In this document: in pieces, positions 37,667 to 47,168 of the stretch
Numbering within the stretch: the first letter of the stretch is position 1
Layout: each line of letters begins with the position of its first letter
NCBI RefSeq assembly: GCF_000153705.1
Contig: NZ_DS022272.1
Location: forward strand, 1,247,839-1,311,838
From: Fulvimarina pelagi HTCC2506
GTDB lineage: Bacteria > Pseudomonadota > Alphaproteobacteria > Rhizobiales > Rhizobiaceae
Direction: 5' to 3'
DNA length: 64,000 bases
The notes under the pieces: generated by a model
The model's input: only the letters and a program-made list of their open reading frames with translations
Database searches by the model: none
What the model was told of the DNA's origin: nothing
Made by a program: the position numbers and the translations under genes

Positions 37667-37831
37667 CTATAGCCCGAGGCTGACGCGAACCAACGGAAGC
37701 AGCGTTGCGGCTGCCACCCCGACAAGAGCTCCGATGCCCAGTCTCAGCATTGTTCCGCCGAGACTCGGCGCAACCGCGCCGAGAATGCCGCAAATGGCCG
37801 CGTACCAAACGATGACTGTGCCATCGGTCAT
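37667..37831 (-). CDS. Small hydrophobic protein inside the suf operon
   Basis: A 54-residue frame (ATG 37831, TAG 37667-37669) fills the otherwise unexplained 350-base gap between sufB and sufC. It begins MTDGTVIVWY and is mostly hydrophobic, with Gly/Ala-rich segments at about 6-25 and 29-50 that could form two short membrane helices, and ends VRVSLGL. The Shine-Dalgarno is weak. I recognise no family. Its strand, position and membrane-like composition support a real small gene co-transcribed with suf. Confidence 0.6.
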   Translation of the reverse strand: MTDGTVIVWYAAICGILGAVAPSLGGTMLRLGIGALVGVAAATLLPLVRVSLGL

Positions 37832-37928
37832 CGATCGCAGCACTCCAGCCGATCCGAAGAGAAGATGCCGCCGAGCATCTGCTCGAATCGTCGCGTGATC
37901 CGCAGTGCCGAAGTGTTCGAGGCCGAGA

Positions 37929-39461
37929 TCACCCGACGCTTCCTTCCAGCGAAATTCCGATCAGCTTTTGCGCTTCGACCGCGAACTCCATCGGCAACTG
38001 CTGAATGACGTCCTTGACGAAGCCATTGACGATCAGGGCGACCGCTTCCTCCTCGGGGATGCCACGCTGCATGCAGTAGAAGAGTTGGTCGTCCGAGATC
38101 TTCGAGGTGGTCGCCTCGTGCTCGAACTGGGCCGTCGCGTTCTTCGATTCGATGTAGGGCACCGTGTGCGCGCCGCACTCTTCGCCGATCAACAAAGAAT
38201 CGCACTGAGTGAAGTTGCGCGCGTTTTTCGCCTTGCGGTGTGCCGAAACCTGTCCACGGTAAGTGTTGTTCGAATGACCGGCAGAAATGCCCTTCGAGAT
38301 GATGCGGCTCGACGTGTTCTTGCCTAGGTGGATCATCTTCGTGCCGCTATCAATCTGCTGGCGGCCGTTAGAAACGGCGATCGAGTAGAACTCGCCGCGG
38401 GCGTTGTCGCCGCGGAGGATGCAGGATGGGTACTTCCACGTGATCGCCGACCCGGTCTCGACCTGCGTCCAAGAAATGCGGGAATTGTCGCCGCGGCAGT
38501 CGCCGCGCTTGGTGACGAAGTTGTAGATGCCGCCCTTGCCCTCCTTGTCACCCGGGTACCAGTTCTGGACGGTCGAGTATTTGATCTCGGCACCTTCGAG
38601 GGCCACGAGTTCGACGACCGCCGCGTGAAGCTGGTTCTCATCGCGCTGGGGCGCCGTGCAACCTTCGAGATAGGAAACGTAAGAGCCCTCGTCGGCAATG
38701 ATCAGCGTGCGCTCGAACTGCCCGGTATTCCGCTCGTTGATACGGAAATAAGTGCTGAGCTCCATCGGGCAGCGAACGCCCTTCGGCACGTATACGAAGG
38801 AACCGTCGGTGAAGACCGCCGAATTCATCGTTGCGAAGAAGTTGTCGGAGATCGGCACGACCGAGCCGAGATATTTCTGCACGAGCTCGGGGTGTTCGCG
38901 GATCGCCTCGGAAATTGGCATGAAGATCACGCCGGCCTTTTCGAGCTCCTTCTTGAAGGTCGTCGCTACGGAGACCGAATCGAAGACCGCATCGACAGCG
39001 ACACGGGTCTGGCCATTCTGGCCTGCCGGCGGCGTACCCGAGTCCTCGTCGAATTCGCTCGGTTCGTCCATCTTGCGGACGCCGGCGAGCACTTCCTGCT
39101 CCTTCAACGGAATGCCGAGCTTCTCGTAGGTCCTGAGAATCTCAGGATCGACCTCGTCGAGAGACGCCGGACCTGACATCGACTTCGGTGCAGCATAATA
39201 GTGGATGTCCTGGAAATCGATCGGCGGGTAGTCGAGCCGCGCCCAGTCGGGTGACTCCATCGTCTTCCAGCGCTCGAAAGCCTTCAAACGCCAGTCGAGC
39301 ATCCACTGCGGTTCACCTTTCTTGGCCGAGATGAGCTTGATGATTTCCTCGTCAAGCCCCTTGGGCGCAACGTCCATTTCGATCAGCGTCTCGAACCCGT
39401 ACTTGTACTGGTCGACGTCGATCTTGCGGACACTGTCGATCGTTTCCTGAACGGCCGGCAT
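37929..39461 (-). CDS. sufB: Fe-S cluster scaffold protein SufB
   Basis: The ATG at 39461 is chosen because GGAG sits six bases upstream; ATG 39473 is an alternative. The 510-residue protein contains [19 protein letters not shown], the [21 protein letters not shown] block and, near the C-terminus, [22 protein letters not shown]. The Cys of the LEGC and FYC segments are conserved cluster or sulfur sites in SufB. It receives sulfur and builds the cluster in the SufBC2D complex. Confidence 0.96.
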   Translation of the reverse strand: MPAVQETIDSVRKIDVDQYKYGFETLIEMDVAPKGLDEEIIKLISAKKGEPQWMLDWRLKAFERWKTMESPDWARLDYPPIDFQDIHYYAAPKSMSGPASLDEVDPEILRTYEKLGIPLKEQEVLAGVRKMDEPSEFDEDSGTPPAGQNGQTRVAVDAVFDSVSVATTFKKELEKAGVIFMPISEAIREHPELVQKYLGSVVPISDNFFATMNSAVFTDGSFVYVPKGVRCPMELSTYFRINERNTGQFERTLIIADEGSYVSYLEGCTAPQRDENQLHAAVVELVALEGAEIKYSTVQNWYPGDKEGKGGIYNFVTKRGDCRGDNSRISWTQVETGSAITWKYPSCILRGDNARGEFYSIAVSNGRQQIDSGTKMIHLGKNTSSRIISKGISAGHSNNTYRGQVSAHRKAKNARNFTQCDSLLIGEECGAHTVPYIESKNATAQFEHEATTSKISDDQLFYCMQRGIPEEEAVALIVNGFVKDVIQQLPMEFAVEAQKLIGISLEGSVG

Positions 39462-39612
39462 ATTCTTCTCCATACTCTCCGGGGTCAAAGCCCGGGGACG
39501 GTCTTTCCTGCGGATACCGGAAAAGCGATATCCGGTACACCGATTTAGATAGGAACGGTCCGGCCACCAAATGAGGGGCCCGGTGTTCCGTGCGATCTCA
39601 TGCGCCGCGACT

Positions 39613-40803
39613 TCAAGCCGCGTGGTCTATATTTTGCGGCTTCGACTCGGTCTTGGTTGCGAGCCTCACGTATTCATCAACGAAGCGCATGAGCTCAGGC
39701 TCACTCGTTTCCCGGCTGAAACTGACCCGAACGGCACCATCGGCTGGATCGATATCGAGACCGGCTGCAGCCATCGTGCTCACAACGTGACTGCGTCCGA
39801 CCTTTCCTGAAGAGCACGCCGAGCCCGCCGAGACAGCAAGACCGGCGAGATCAAGCGCGATCTGAGCCGTCTCGCTTTTCAAGCCCGGAGTTAAATAGGC
39901 GCTGGTGTTCGGCAAGCGCGTCACTGCCTTTCCCAAGACAATTGTCTTTGGCGACCGCTGCAAGACGGATCTATCCACCAGATCACGTAGCCGCACCATT
40001 CGACCATCGTCGTTGCGAAGCTCGAAGCTGGCTGCGCGAACGGCCACCCCAAAGCCAGCAATCTCGGGAACCGGTTCGGTACCGGAACGCCGCCCTTTCT
40101 CCTGGCCACCGCCCCGTATCAAGGGGAAAGGCCGCGTTGAGGTCGATTTGAGGACGATCGCGCCGATCCCTTTTGGTCCGCCGAGCTTGTGGCTCGACAA
40201 AAGTATTGCGTCGGCGGGACAATGGTCGAAATCCAGCGGCAAACGACCAGCATACTGAGCAGCGTCAACGACGAGCCGAATATCTCGACCACGGAGAGTC
40301 TCCGCAATCTTGCAAATGTCTTGAACAACGCCGGTCTCGGAGTTGGCCAAACCAATCGCGAGAATGGCGGCATTGTCACCAACGTCATCGAGCCATCTGT
40401 AGAGAGCATCGGTCCTAAGAAGACCGTCGCGGTCCACGCTGAGCGCGGTCACGTTAGAAGCCTCGAAACGCCCACCTTCGAGGAACACCGAATGATCTGA
40501 CTCGAGGACAGCGAGTGCGTTGTGGTTGCGCGGCTTCCCATCGATCAGCCAATCCGGTGTGAGGGCCATGTTCGCTGCCTCGCTCGCGCCGCTGGTGAAA
40601 GTCACCTCACCCGGGTTGGCGCCGACGAGATCTGCGACCGCCCTGCGAGCATCCTCGACGAGCGCCCGTGCTGCACGACCCTCCGTATGTACCGATGAGG
40701 GGTTGGCACTATCTAATGCTGCGACCATAGCCTCCCGCGCCTCCGGGCGAAGGGGCCAGGTTGCGTTACAGTCCAGATAGATGCGGGTCGGCGCGCCGGC
40801 CAT
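39613..40803 (-). CDS. Cysteine desulfurase, NifS/IscS-type (group I)
   Basis: Starting at the ATG at 40803 (GGGAG upstream), this 396-residue PLP enzyme has the PLP Lys in [16 protein letters not shown] near 206. The group I flexible active-site loop is [16 protein letters not shown] near 330, distinct from the SufS-type loop. It is the first gene of the suf operon, 151 bases upstream of sufB, and the Irr box lies about 100 bases upstream. It probably supplies sulfur to the SUF system alongside SufS or serves tRNA thiolation. Confidence 0.92.
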   Translation of the reverse strand: MAGAPTRIYLDCNATWPLRPEAREAMVAALDSANPSSVHTEGRAARALVEDARRAVADLVGANPGEVTFTSGASEAANMALTPDWLIDGKPRNHNALAVLESDHSVFLEGGRFEASNVTALSVDRDGLLRTDALYRWLDDVGDNAAILAIGLANSETGVVQDICKIAETLRGRDIRLVVDAAQYAGRLPLDFDHCPADAILLSSHKLGGPKGIGAIVLKSTSTRPFPLIRGGGQEKGRRSGTEPVPEIAGFGVAVRAASFELRNDDGRMVRLRDLVDRSVLQRSPKTIVLGKAVTRLPNTSAYLTPGLKSETAQIALDLAGLAVSAGSACSSGKVGRSHVVSTMAAAGLDIDPADGAVRVSFSRETSEPELMRFVDEYVRLATKTESKPQNIDHAA

Positions 40804-40905
40804 GAGCTCCCTGTGATGCACAGCGCTCGGTGAACTTGGTCGAGCGCGCAAATTCCTTGAAAAACCGATCCCTAACAGACTAGATAAGCCGAAGCCACCG
40901 CAGTG

Positions 40906-40922
40906 TTTGGAATCATTCTAAA
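40906..40922 (-). promoter_or_regulatory. Irr/ICE-type iron box upstream of the suf operon
   Basis: TTTGGAATCATTCTAAA matches TTTAGAA-N3-TTCTAAA at 13 of 14 defined positions. It lies in the 201-base divergent region between the suf operon (start 40803) and the alpha/beta hydrolase gene (start 41005). Rhizobial suf operons are known iron-regulated targets, so Irr control is expected. Confidence 0.8.
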
Positions 40923-41004
40923 CTGCAATCTATGAAGCCTCGCATCAGGCGTCAAGAAGCGCGCCATCCATCGAGGCTGCGACACGATCTCGGAACGGAG
41001 CCGA

Positions 41005-41679
41005 ATGCCCGAAGTCATTTTCACGGGACCCGCCGGGCGCCTTGAAGGCCGCTACCAGCCGGCGAAGGAAAAGAATGCGCCCATCGCGATCGTTCTTCAT
41101 CCCCATCCACGTTTTGGCGGGACGATGAACAACCAGATCGTCTACCAGCTGTTCTACATGTTCGTGGAGCGCGGTTTTACGACGCTGCGCTTCAATTTTC
41201 GCGGCATTGGGCGCAGTCAAGGCGAATTCGATCACGGTTCCGGCGAACTTTCGGACGCTGCCTCGGCACTCGACTGGATTCAAAGCATTCATCCAGACTC
41301 AAAGGAGACTTGGGTCGCCGGCTATTCTTTCGGTGCCTGGATCGGCATGCAATTACTGATGCGCCGCCCGGAGATCGAAGGCTTCTTTTCGATCGCCCCT
41401 CAGCCTAACACATACGACTTCTCGTTTCTGGCACCCTGCCCTTCGTCCGGCCTTATCATCCACGGCGATCGAGATCGCGTCGCGCCACCGAAGGACGTGC
41501 AGGTTCTGGTCGACAAGCTGAAGTCGCAAAAAGGTATCGTCATCACTCATAAGACGATGGAAGGCGCCAATCACTTCTTCCAGGATCAGACCGACTCCCT
41601 GATTGCCAACTGCTCGGAGTATCTCGACCAGCGCCTGGCCGGCGAACTTTCGGATCCAAAACTGAAGCGGCTGCGCTAG
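41005..41679 (+). CDS. Alpha/beta hydrolase
   Basis: The 224-residue protein has the alpha/beta-hydrolase nucleophile elbow GYSFGAW (Ser about 105). The oxyanion segment is LHPHPRFGGTMNNQIV near 30, the acid is in HGDRDRVAPP near 155, and the catalytic His is in GANHFF near 192. It belongs to the small cytosolic group similar to KANL3/Tex30-like hydrolases; the substrate is unknown. GGAG precedes the ATG. It diverges from the suf operon and its stop overlaps that of anmK within a shared CTAG. Confidence 0.85.
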   Translation: MPEVIFTGPAGRLEGRYQPAKEKNAPIAIVLHPHPRFGGTMNNQIVYQLFYMFVERGFTTLRFNFRGIGRSQGEFDHGSGELSDAASALDWIQSIHPDSKETWVAGYSFGAWIGMQLLMRRPEIEGFFSIAPQPNTYDFSFLAPCPSSGLIIHGDRDRVAPPKDVQVLVDKLKSQKGIVITHKTMEGANHFFQDQTDSLIANCSEYLDQRLAGELSDPKLKRLR

Positions 41680-42839
41680 TCTCCGCGCCGCTCAGGCTCT
41701 GAGATGACCCCTCCGCTTGTCGCTTCGCGGCAGCCTGTGGTCGTCGGGAAGGTGAACGGTAAGCCTTTTAGCCCGCGCACCGCCAAATACGCCCAGGCTT
41801 CCGCCTCCATCGCATCGCCATCGAAACCACAGTCTTCAGCGAGGATAACGTCCGCCTCCTCGCCGACTGCCTCGGTCAGATAAGACATGATGAACGGATG
41901 GCGGCGTCCGCCGCCTGCAATTACCCAGAGCTTCGGCGCCTCCGGGAGATGGTCGCGCGAGCGCGCAATCGCCTCGGCCGTCACATAGCAAAGCGTCCTT
42001 GCCACGTCGGAGAGTTCGCCGTCCTCTGTCATAGGAACGGGGAAATCGAATCGATCAAGTGACTTCGGCGTTCTCTTGAGGAAGAATCCGGAGGAGAGAT
42101 AGCGCTGCGCGAGATCGTCGATCACGCCGCCTTCGCTGGCAATACGGCCATTCTGATCGTAGGGAACGCCCGCCTCCCGCTGCAGCCATTGATCGATCAA
42201 CGCATTTCCCGGACCGCAATCGAAAGCGATCGGCTCGGCCCCGCCATCGATATAGGTGATGTTCGAAATGCCGCCGATGTTGACGAAGGCGACCGGGCGG
42301 GCGTCTAATTCCGGTGGCAGATTGGCCGCGAGCGCCCGGTGATAGGCCGGCACCAGCGGCGCGCCCTGCCCGCCTATCTCCATGTCTCTCGCCCTCATGT
42401 CCCAGACGACGGGCCGACCGAGCGTCTCACTCAGGCGCTTTCCGTCGCCAATCTGAACCGTCAGAGCCTTTTCCGGGCGATGCAGAACGGTCTGACCATG
42501 AAAACCAACGACGTCGATCTCGCCAATCTCCATGCCGATTTCGGATGCGAACCGTCGGACGACCTCCGCATGACGATCAGTCAGCGCGAGTTCGATGGCG
42601 GAGAGCGCCTCCATTCGGGCGGACCGGTCCGTCAGCGTCTTGCCGAATTCCAACGCCTCCTCAAGCCGAAGGCGCATGGCATGCTCGTATTCGTAGGTCC
42701 TCGCGGGACCGCGCTTCACCCGGTTCTCGCCGTCCGTCTCAATCAACGCGACGTCGATTCCATCGAGCGACGTCCCGCTCATTAGCCCGATCGCGCGGAA
42801 TGCGCGTTTGTCCTTCGACGTCAAAATCCTCTCCGCCAC
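41676..42839 (-). CDS. anmK: Anhydro-N-acetylmuramic acid kinase
   Basis: The protein of up to 387 residues has the AnmK N-terminus AIGLMSGTSLDGIDVALIE, GFHGQTVLHRP near 113, VNIGGISNITYI near 186 and FDCGPGNALID near 208. It converts 1,6-anhydroMurNAc to MurNAc-6-phosphate in cell-wall recycling. The start is uncertain: GTG at 42839 lacks a ribosome site, whereas the TTG at 42824 follows GGAGAGG closely. It diverges from tyrS. Confidence 0.93.
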   Translation of the reverse strand: MAERILTSKDKRAFRAIGLMSGTSLDGIDVALIETDGENRVKRGPARTYEYEHAMRLRLEEALEFGKTLTDRSARMEALSAIELALTDRHAEVVRRFASEIGMEIGEIDVVGFHGQTVLHRPEKALTVQIGDGKRLSETLGRPVVWDMRARDMEIGGQGAPLVPAYHRALAANLPPELDARPVAFVNIGGISNITYIDGGAEPIAFDCGPGNALIDQWLQREAGVPYDQNGRIASEGGVIDDLAQRYLSSGFFLKRTPKSLDRFDFPVPMTEDGELSDVARTLCYVTAEAIARSRDHLPEAPKLWVIAGGGRRHPFIMSYLTEAVGEEADVILAEDCGFDGDAMEAEAWAYLAVRGLKGLPFTFPTTTGCREATSGGVISEPERRGD

Positions 42840-42927
42840 TGGAATTCAGCCGCAGGGCTGATAAACGAGCCTTCAACAACCGGCGCGTCCATTGCAAGAG
42901 CCGGACAGCAATCCAAGGCATGACGAT

Positions 42928-44178
42928 ATGAGCGGATTTCGGTCGGACTTTCTCCATGCGCTGAGCGAGCGCGGCTTCATCCACCAGACTTCGGATGACA
43001 CGCGTCTTGACGATCTGTTTCGGACAGAGACCGTCACCGGCTATATCGGCTTCGATCCGACGGCGAAGAGCCTGCATGTCGGCTCGCTCATTCAGATCAT
43101 GATGCTGCACTGGATGCAGAAGACCGGCCACAAGCCGATCGCGCTGATGGGCGGGGGAACCGGCATGATCGGCGATCCGTCCTTCAAAGACGAGGCGCGC
43201 AAGCTCCAGACGTCGGAGACGATCGAGGAGAACCTCGCCGGCATTCGCCGGGGTTTCGAGAACTACCTCACCATGGGCGACGGCCAGACCGACGCGGTGA
43301 TGGTCAACAATGCCGACTGGCTGCTCGACATCAACTATGTCGCGTTCCTGCGCGATGTCGGCCGGCACTTCTCGGTCAACCGAATGCTGTCCTTCGAGTC
43401 GGTGAAGCTACGGCTCGACCGGGAGCAGTCGCTCTCCTTCCTCGAATTCAACTATATGATTCTGCAGGCTTACGACTTCGTCGAGCTCTACAAACGCTAT
43501 GGCTGCCGGCTGCAGATGGGCGGCTCGGATCAGTGGGGCAACATCGTCAACGGCATCGATCTCGGCAGACGCATGGAAGGGGCCGAACTCTTCGCCCTCA
43601 CCTCGCCGCTGCTGACGACGTCTTCCGGCGCCAAGATGGGCAAGACCGCGGATGGCGCTGTCTGGCTGAACCCGGACATGAAGAGCCCCTACGATTTCTG
43701 GCAGTACTGGCGAAACACCGAGGACGCCGACGTCGAGCGCTTCTTGAAGCTCTACACCGTGATGCCCATGGACGAGATCGCGCGGCTCGCGAACCTCGGC
43801 GGGTCGGAAATCAACGACGCCAAGAAGACGCTGGCAACGGAGGTCACCGCGATGCTGCACGGGCGTGAGGCAGCGGATGCAGCCGCCGAGACCGCGCGGC
43901 AGACGTTCGAGGAAGGGATCGCATCGGAAAATCTGCCCTCGATCGCCGTACCGAGCGCTGAACTTGAAACCGGCACCGGCCTTTTGAGCGTTCTCGTTGC
44001 CGCGGGGCTCGCGGGCTCTAACGGCGAAGCACGCAGGCATATAAAGGGCGGTGCTGTGAAGGTGAACGACGAGACGGTGTCGGATGAGCGCATGCAGCTC
44101 GATATGAAGCTGACGCGCGATGGATCGATCAAGCTTTCGGTCGGACGCAAGAAGCATGCTTTGGTCAAGCCGATTTAA
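42928..44178 (+). CDS. tyrS: Tyrosyl-tRNA synthetase
   Basis: The 416-residue class I synthetase has the HIGH-like motif HVGSL near 50, the tyrosine-binding YMILQAYDF near 183 and the KMSKS-like [11 protein letters not shown] near 240. A C-terminal S4 RNA-binding domain occupies about 345-410. The ATG at 42928 is preferred over a TTG at 42892 outside the conserved region. Confidence 0.96.
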   Translation: MSGFRSDFLHALSERGFIHQTSDDTRLDDLFRTETVTGYIGFDPTAKSLHVGSLIQIMMLHWMQKTGHKPIALMGGGTGMIGDPSFKDEARKLQTSETIEENLAGIRRGFENYLTMGDGQTDAVMVNNADWLLDINYVAFLRDVGRHFSVNRMLSFESVKLRLDREQSLSFLEFNYMILQAYDFVELYKRYGCRLQMGGSDQWGNIVNGIDLGRRMEGAELFALTSPLLTTSSGAKMGKTADGAVWLNPDMKSPYDFWQYWRNTEDADVERFLKLYTVMPMDEIARLANLGGSEINDAKKTLATEVTAMLHGREAADAAAETARQTFEEGIASENLPSIAVPSAELETGTGLLSVLVAAGLAGSNGEARRHIKGGAVKVNDETVSDERMQLDMKLTRDGSIKLSVGRKKHALVKPI

Positions 44179-44230
44179 GCTCGACCTCCTGAACCAAATC
44201 GAAACTTCAAGTCAACGAAGGATGAAATCC

Positions 44231-44704
44231 ATGTCGCTCTCTGAAGGTGCCGCACTCCCAGATTTTGCTCTGCCGGACGAGACCGGAACGACCGTTTCGC
44301 TAGCCGATCTCAAGGGCTCGCCTTTCGTGATCTACTTCTATCCAAAGGACGACACCTCTGGCTGCACGACCGAGGCGATTGCCTTTTCGGGTCTGAGATC
44401 CGAGTTCGAGGCGCTCGGCGTGCTTGTGATCGGCGTCTCGCCCGATCCAGTGAAGAAGCATGTGAAATTCAAGGAGAAGCACGATCTGACCGTGCGGCTT
44501 CTCGCGGACGAGGAGAAGGCTTTTCTCGACGCCTGCGGCGTGTGGGTCGAGAAGTCCATGTATGGCAAGAAATATATGGGCGTCGAGAGGACGACTGTGC
44601 TCGCCGATGCCGAGGGCAAGGTCATCAAGCTTTGGCCAAAAGTGAAGGTGCCCGGCCATGCCGAGGCGGTTCTCGAAGCGGCGAAGGCACACGCTTCGGC
44701 CTGA
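44231..44704 (+). CDS. bcp: Thioredoxin-dependent peroxiredoxin, Bcp/PrxQ family
   Basis: The 157-residue protein has the peroxidatic Cys in PKDDTSGCTTEAIAF near 46. The position five residues on, where E. coli Bcp has its resolving Cys, is Ile, so this member is 1-Cys or uses another Cys such as the one in FLDACGVW. The ATG at 44231 has AAGGA upstream; ATG 44222 is possible. Its TGA overlaps the start of the next gene. Confidence 0.93.
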   Translation: MSLSEGAALPDFALPDETGTTVSLADLKGSPFVIYFYPKDDTSGCTTEAIAFSGLRSEFEALGVLVIGVSPDPVKKHVKFKEKHDLTVRLLADEEKAFLDACGVWVEKSMYGKKYMGVERTTVLADAEGKVIKLWPKVKVPGHAEAVLEAAKAHASA

Positions 44705-45537
44705 TGACGTCTTCTGACGCAAACAGCCATCCGGGGACACTGAGACGGGCGGCGGTGGAAGCCCTCGCGGCGACCGATCTCGACGCAAAGACCCGTCTGA
44801 CAAATGTCGCCTGCCGGCTCTGGTTTGCACGGCGGATCGGCCTTCATGCGCCAGACGATCCAAGGTTACCGGCGCGGCCAGGAAGACCGGACAAGCCCGA
44901 ACTCGTCCATCCCCGCCTCGTGAAGCGCCGCTGGGTAAACAGCGAACCAGGGCGCATCTCACTGATCCATGCACTTGCCCATATCGAGCTTAACGCGATC
45001 GATCTCGCCCTCGACATCGTGGCGCGGTTCGCCGACCAGCCAGTGCCGCGCTCTTTCTTCGACGGCTGGATGACCGTCGCGCTTGAGGAAGCCAAGCATT
45101 TCGGCCTTCTCTCCAAACGGCTGGAATCGCTTGGTTCGCATTACGGTGCGATGCCGGCCCACGACGGACTGTGGCAGGCGGTAGAGGCGACGGCGCACGA
45201 TCTCTCTGCCCGGCTCGCCATTGTTCCGCTCATACTAGAAGCGCGCGGCCTCGACGTAACACCATCGATGATCGCGAAGCTCAGTGAGGTCGGCGATGAG
45301 GAGACCGCAGCGATCCTCGAAATCATCTACCGCGATGAGAAGAAGCATGTCGCGATCGGCGCCAAATGGTTCAGATTTCTCTGCGCCCGTCATCGGATCG
45401 ACCCCGCAAAGCGCTTTCAGGAACTCGTGCGCGATTGTTTCCGCGGCGAAGTGAAGGCTCCCTTTAACGATCGCGCCCGGGCCGAAGCCGGACTGACGCC
45501 CACCTTTTACCGATCGCTGTCGTCTCTTTCACGATAG
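44704..45537 (+). CDS. DUF455 family ferritin-like protein
   Basis: The 277-residue helical protein has repeated Glu/His metal-site patterns typical of ferritin-like diiron proteins: HALAHIELNAIDLALD near 80, VALEEAKHFGLLSKRL near 118 and DEKKHVAIGAKWF near 218. DUF455 proteins are widespread but uncharacterised. The start overlaps the bcp stop (TGATGA), so the two are translationally coupled, which suggests a joint role in peroxide or redox handling. Confidence 0.88.
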   Translation: MTSSDANSHPGTLRRAAVEALAATDLDAKTRLTNVACRLWFARRIGLHAPDDPRLPARPGRPDKPELVHPRLVKRRWVNSEPGRISLIHALAHIELNAIDLALDIVARFADQPVPRSFFDGWMTVALEEAKHFGLLSKRLESLGSHYGAMPAHDGLWQAVEATAHDLSARLAIVPLILEARGLDVTPSMIAKLSEVGDEETAAILEIIYRDEKKHVAIGAKWFRFLCARHRIDPAKRFQELVRDCFRGEVKAPFNDRARAEAGLTPTFYRSLSSLSR

Positions 45538-45778
45538 ATCGCTTAGATTCTGGTTTGATTCCTGTTCGCCTGAAGCAACCAAATCGCTGCTTATTAGTGC
45601 ATCGATCCGCAAATCATCAGGGAAAGCGAACACTGAATCATACCGTTCTACCATCGTAAGACACCCTTAGAGAAAGGTGTCATTAACGTTAAGCGCGTCT
45701 TATGCGTTCTGGCGGAGAAGCCAAAACGGCAGAGAGCTTTGCACGCCCCGGCCAGAGTACAGGGAGCGCTTTTCGCAG

Positions 45779-47110
45779 ATGGACGCGGCACGAGGACAAG
45801 GTCCAAGTTTCGGGCGCAGAAAACAACCCATCACCTTCGTAATGGCGCGGGGCGAAGACGTTCGACACGTCACGCTGGATCATCGCCAGTTGTTTCGCGG
45901 AGGCATCCTCGGTGGATTAGCGGCGCTCGTGATCGGCGGCTTGGCATTCTACGGATTGCAGGGTGAGCCGACCCGTGCCGTGCCGACCGAAACAGTCCTT
46001 CGCCAGTCATATGAAACGCGGCTCGCCAACCTGCGCAACAAGCTCGATGAAGCGACGAGCCGACAGTTCGTTGCGCAGAAGATGGTGGAGACAAAAGTCG
46101 ACGCTCTCCTCACTCAGCAAGAGATTATCGCGGAACGCTACGAGCGTCTCGAACCGATCTTCGAGCGCGCGCGAGACAACGGGATACTTCCGGAATTCAC
46201 GAAGTACGGAACACCGATCCCGACGCCACGTCCCTCTGACGACTTCGAAGCCGCCAACGAGGAGGCCGAGCATCCGCATACTCAAGAAGCGGCACTGCAG
46301 GCGGTCTCGTTCACCGCGGAAACGGTGAGCCCGCGCGGACTGAAGCTTCGGGAAAGCCAGGAAGATAATCTCCTCGATCCGTTCGAGACGGCATCCCTTC
46401 GCCGGTCTACATTTGACCTTTCCGCGGATGCCCTCTCCGGCTTCGGTCGCGCTATCGACTACGCGGAAATTCAACAGATCACGAACATGAAGGCGTTGAC
46501 GACCGAAGCGGTCGAGCGGTCAATGCAGATCGCTTCGGTACTGTCTTCTTTTGGTATCGAGACCGAACGCGATACCAGAACCGCTCTCGGCGGGCCTTAC
46601 GAGCCTGTCCCCGAGGATGCCGGTTTTGAGACCCACTATGACGAGTTGGAAAACGCTCTTGACCGTCTCGAAGGCCTGAGAGGGGTTTCCGAGAAGTTGC
46701 CATTCGCCGCTCCGATGGCAAGCAACCTGATGTCCTCGCGGTTTGGCATCCGATCCGACCCGTTCCTCAGGCGCAGAGCCCTACATGCGGGCATCGATTA
46801 CGCAGCACGCTCCGGGACCCCGATCCGCTCGACGGCCGCCGGCACGATCGTACGCGCGGGGCGCTCCGGCGGATATGGCAACCTCGTCGAAATCGATCAC
46901 GGCAACGGCATAAAGACCCGATTTGGACACATGGCGCGGATCGACGTGGAAGTCGGCGACGAAGTCCCTCGTGGCGCGCAACTCGGGACCGTCGGCTCTA
47001 CTGGCCGAAGCACAGGACCGCATCTTCATTACGAAGTGCGGCGCAATGGTCGTGCGATTGACCCGATGCGGTTTATTCGGGCTGGCCGGGAGATTGCAGG
47101 GCTGAGTTGA
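45779..47110 (+). CDS. Membrane-anchored M23 (LytM) peptidoglycan endopeptidase
   Basis: The 443-residue product has one membrane segment at about 43-63 after a cytoplasmic N-terminus, and a coiled-coil region near 75-135. The C-terminal M23 domain (about 320-430) has the zinc ligands of HAGIDYAARSGTPI (His and Asp) and HLHYEV (HxH). All ligands are present, so it is probably an active endopeptidase rather than an EnvC-like activator. The ATG at 45779 is the best fit to the topology; its ribosome site is poor and ATG 45842 is an alternative. Confidence 0.9.
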   Translation: MDAARGQGPSFGRRKQPITFVMARGEDVRHVTLDHRQLFRGGILGGLAALVIGGLAFYGLQGEPTRAVPTETVLRQSYETRLANLRNKLDEATSRQFVAQKMVETKVDALLTQQEIIAERYERLEPIFERARDNGILPEFTKYGTPIPTPRPSDDFEAANEEAEHPHTQEAALQAVSFTAETVSPRGLKLRESQEDNLLDPFETASLRRSTFDLSADALSGFGRAIDYAEIQQITNMKALTTEAVERSMQIASVLSSFGIETERDTRTALGGPYEPVPEDAGFETHYDELENALDRLEGLRGVSEKLPFAAPMASNLMSSRFGIRSDPFLRRRALHAGIDYAARSGTPIRSTAAGTIVRAGRSGGYGNLVEIDHGNGIKTRFGHMARIDVEVGDEVPRGAQLGTVGSTGRSTGPHLHYEVRRNGRAIDPMRFIRAGREIAGLS

Positions 47111-47168
47111 TCCGTATCAGGCGGGCGGCGACGGCCGCAGAACAGGTCCCCTCGCCTGCCCCCCCGGA

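Noticed and set aside
38328-39176. Open frame of 282 codons on the plus strand
   Set aside because: It is antisense to sufB and has no ribosome site or recognisable family; a shadow of codon bias.
45671-45690. TTAACGTTAA near the M23 peptidase gene as a CtrA-like site
   Set aside because: Spacing does not fit the CtrA consensus TTAA-N7-TTAA.
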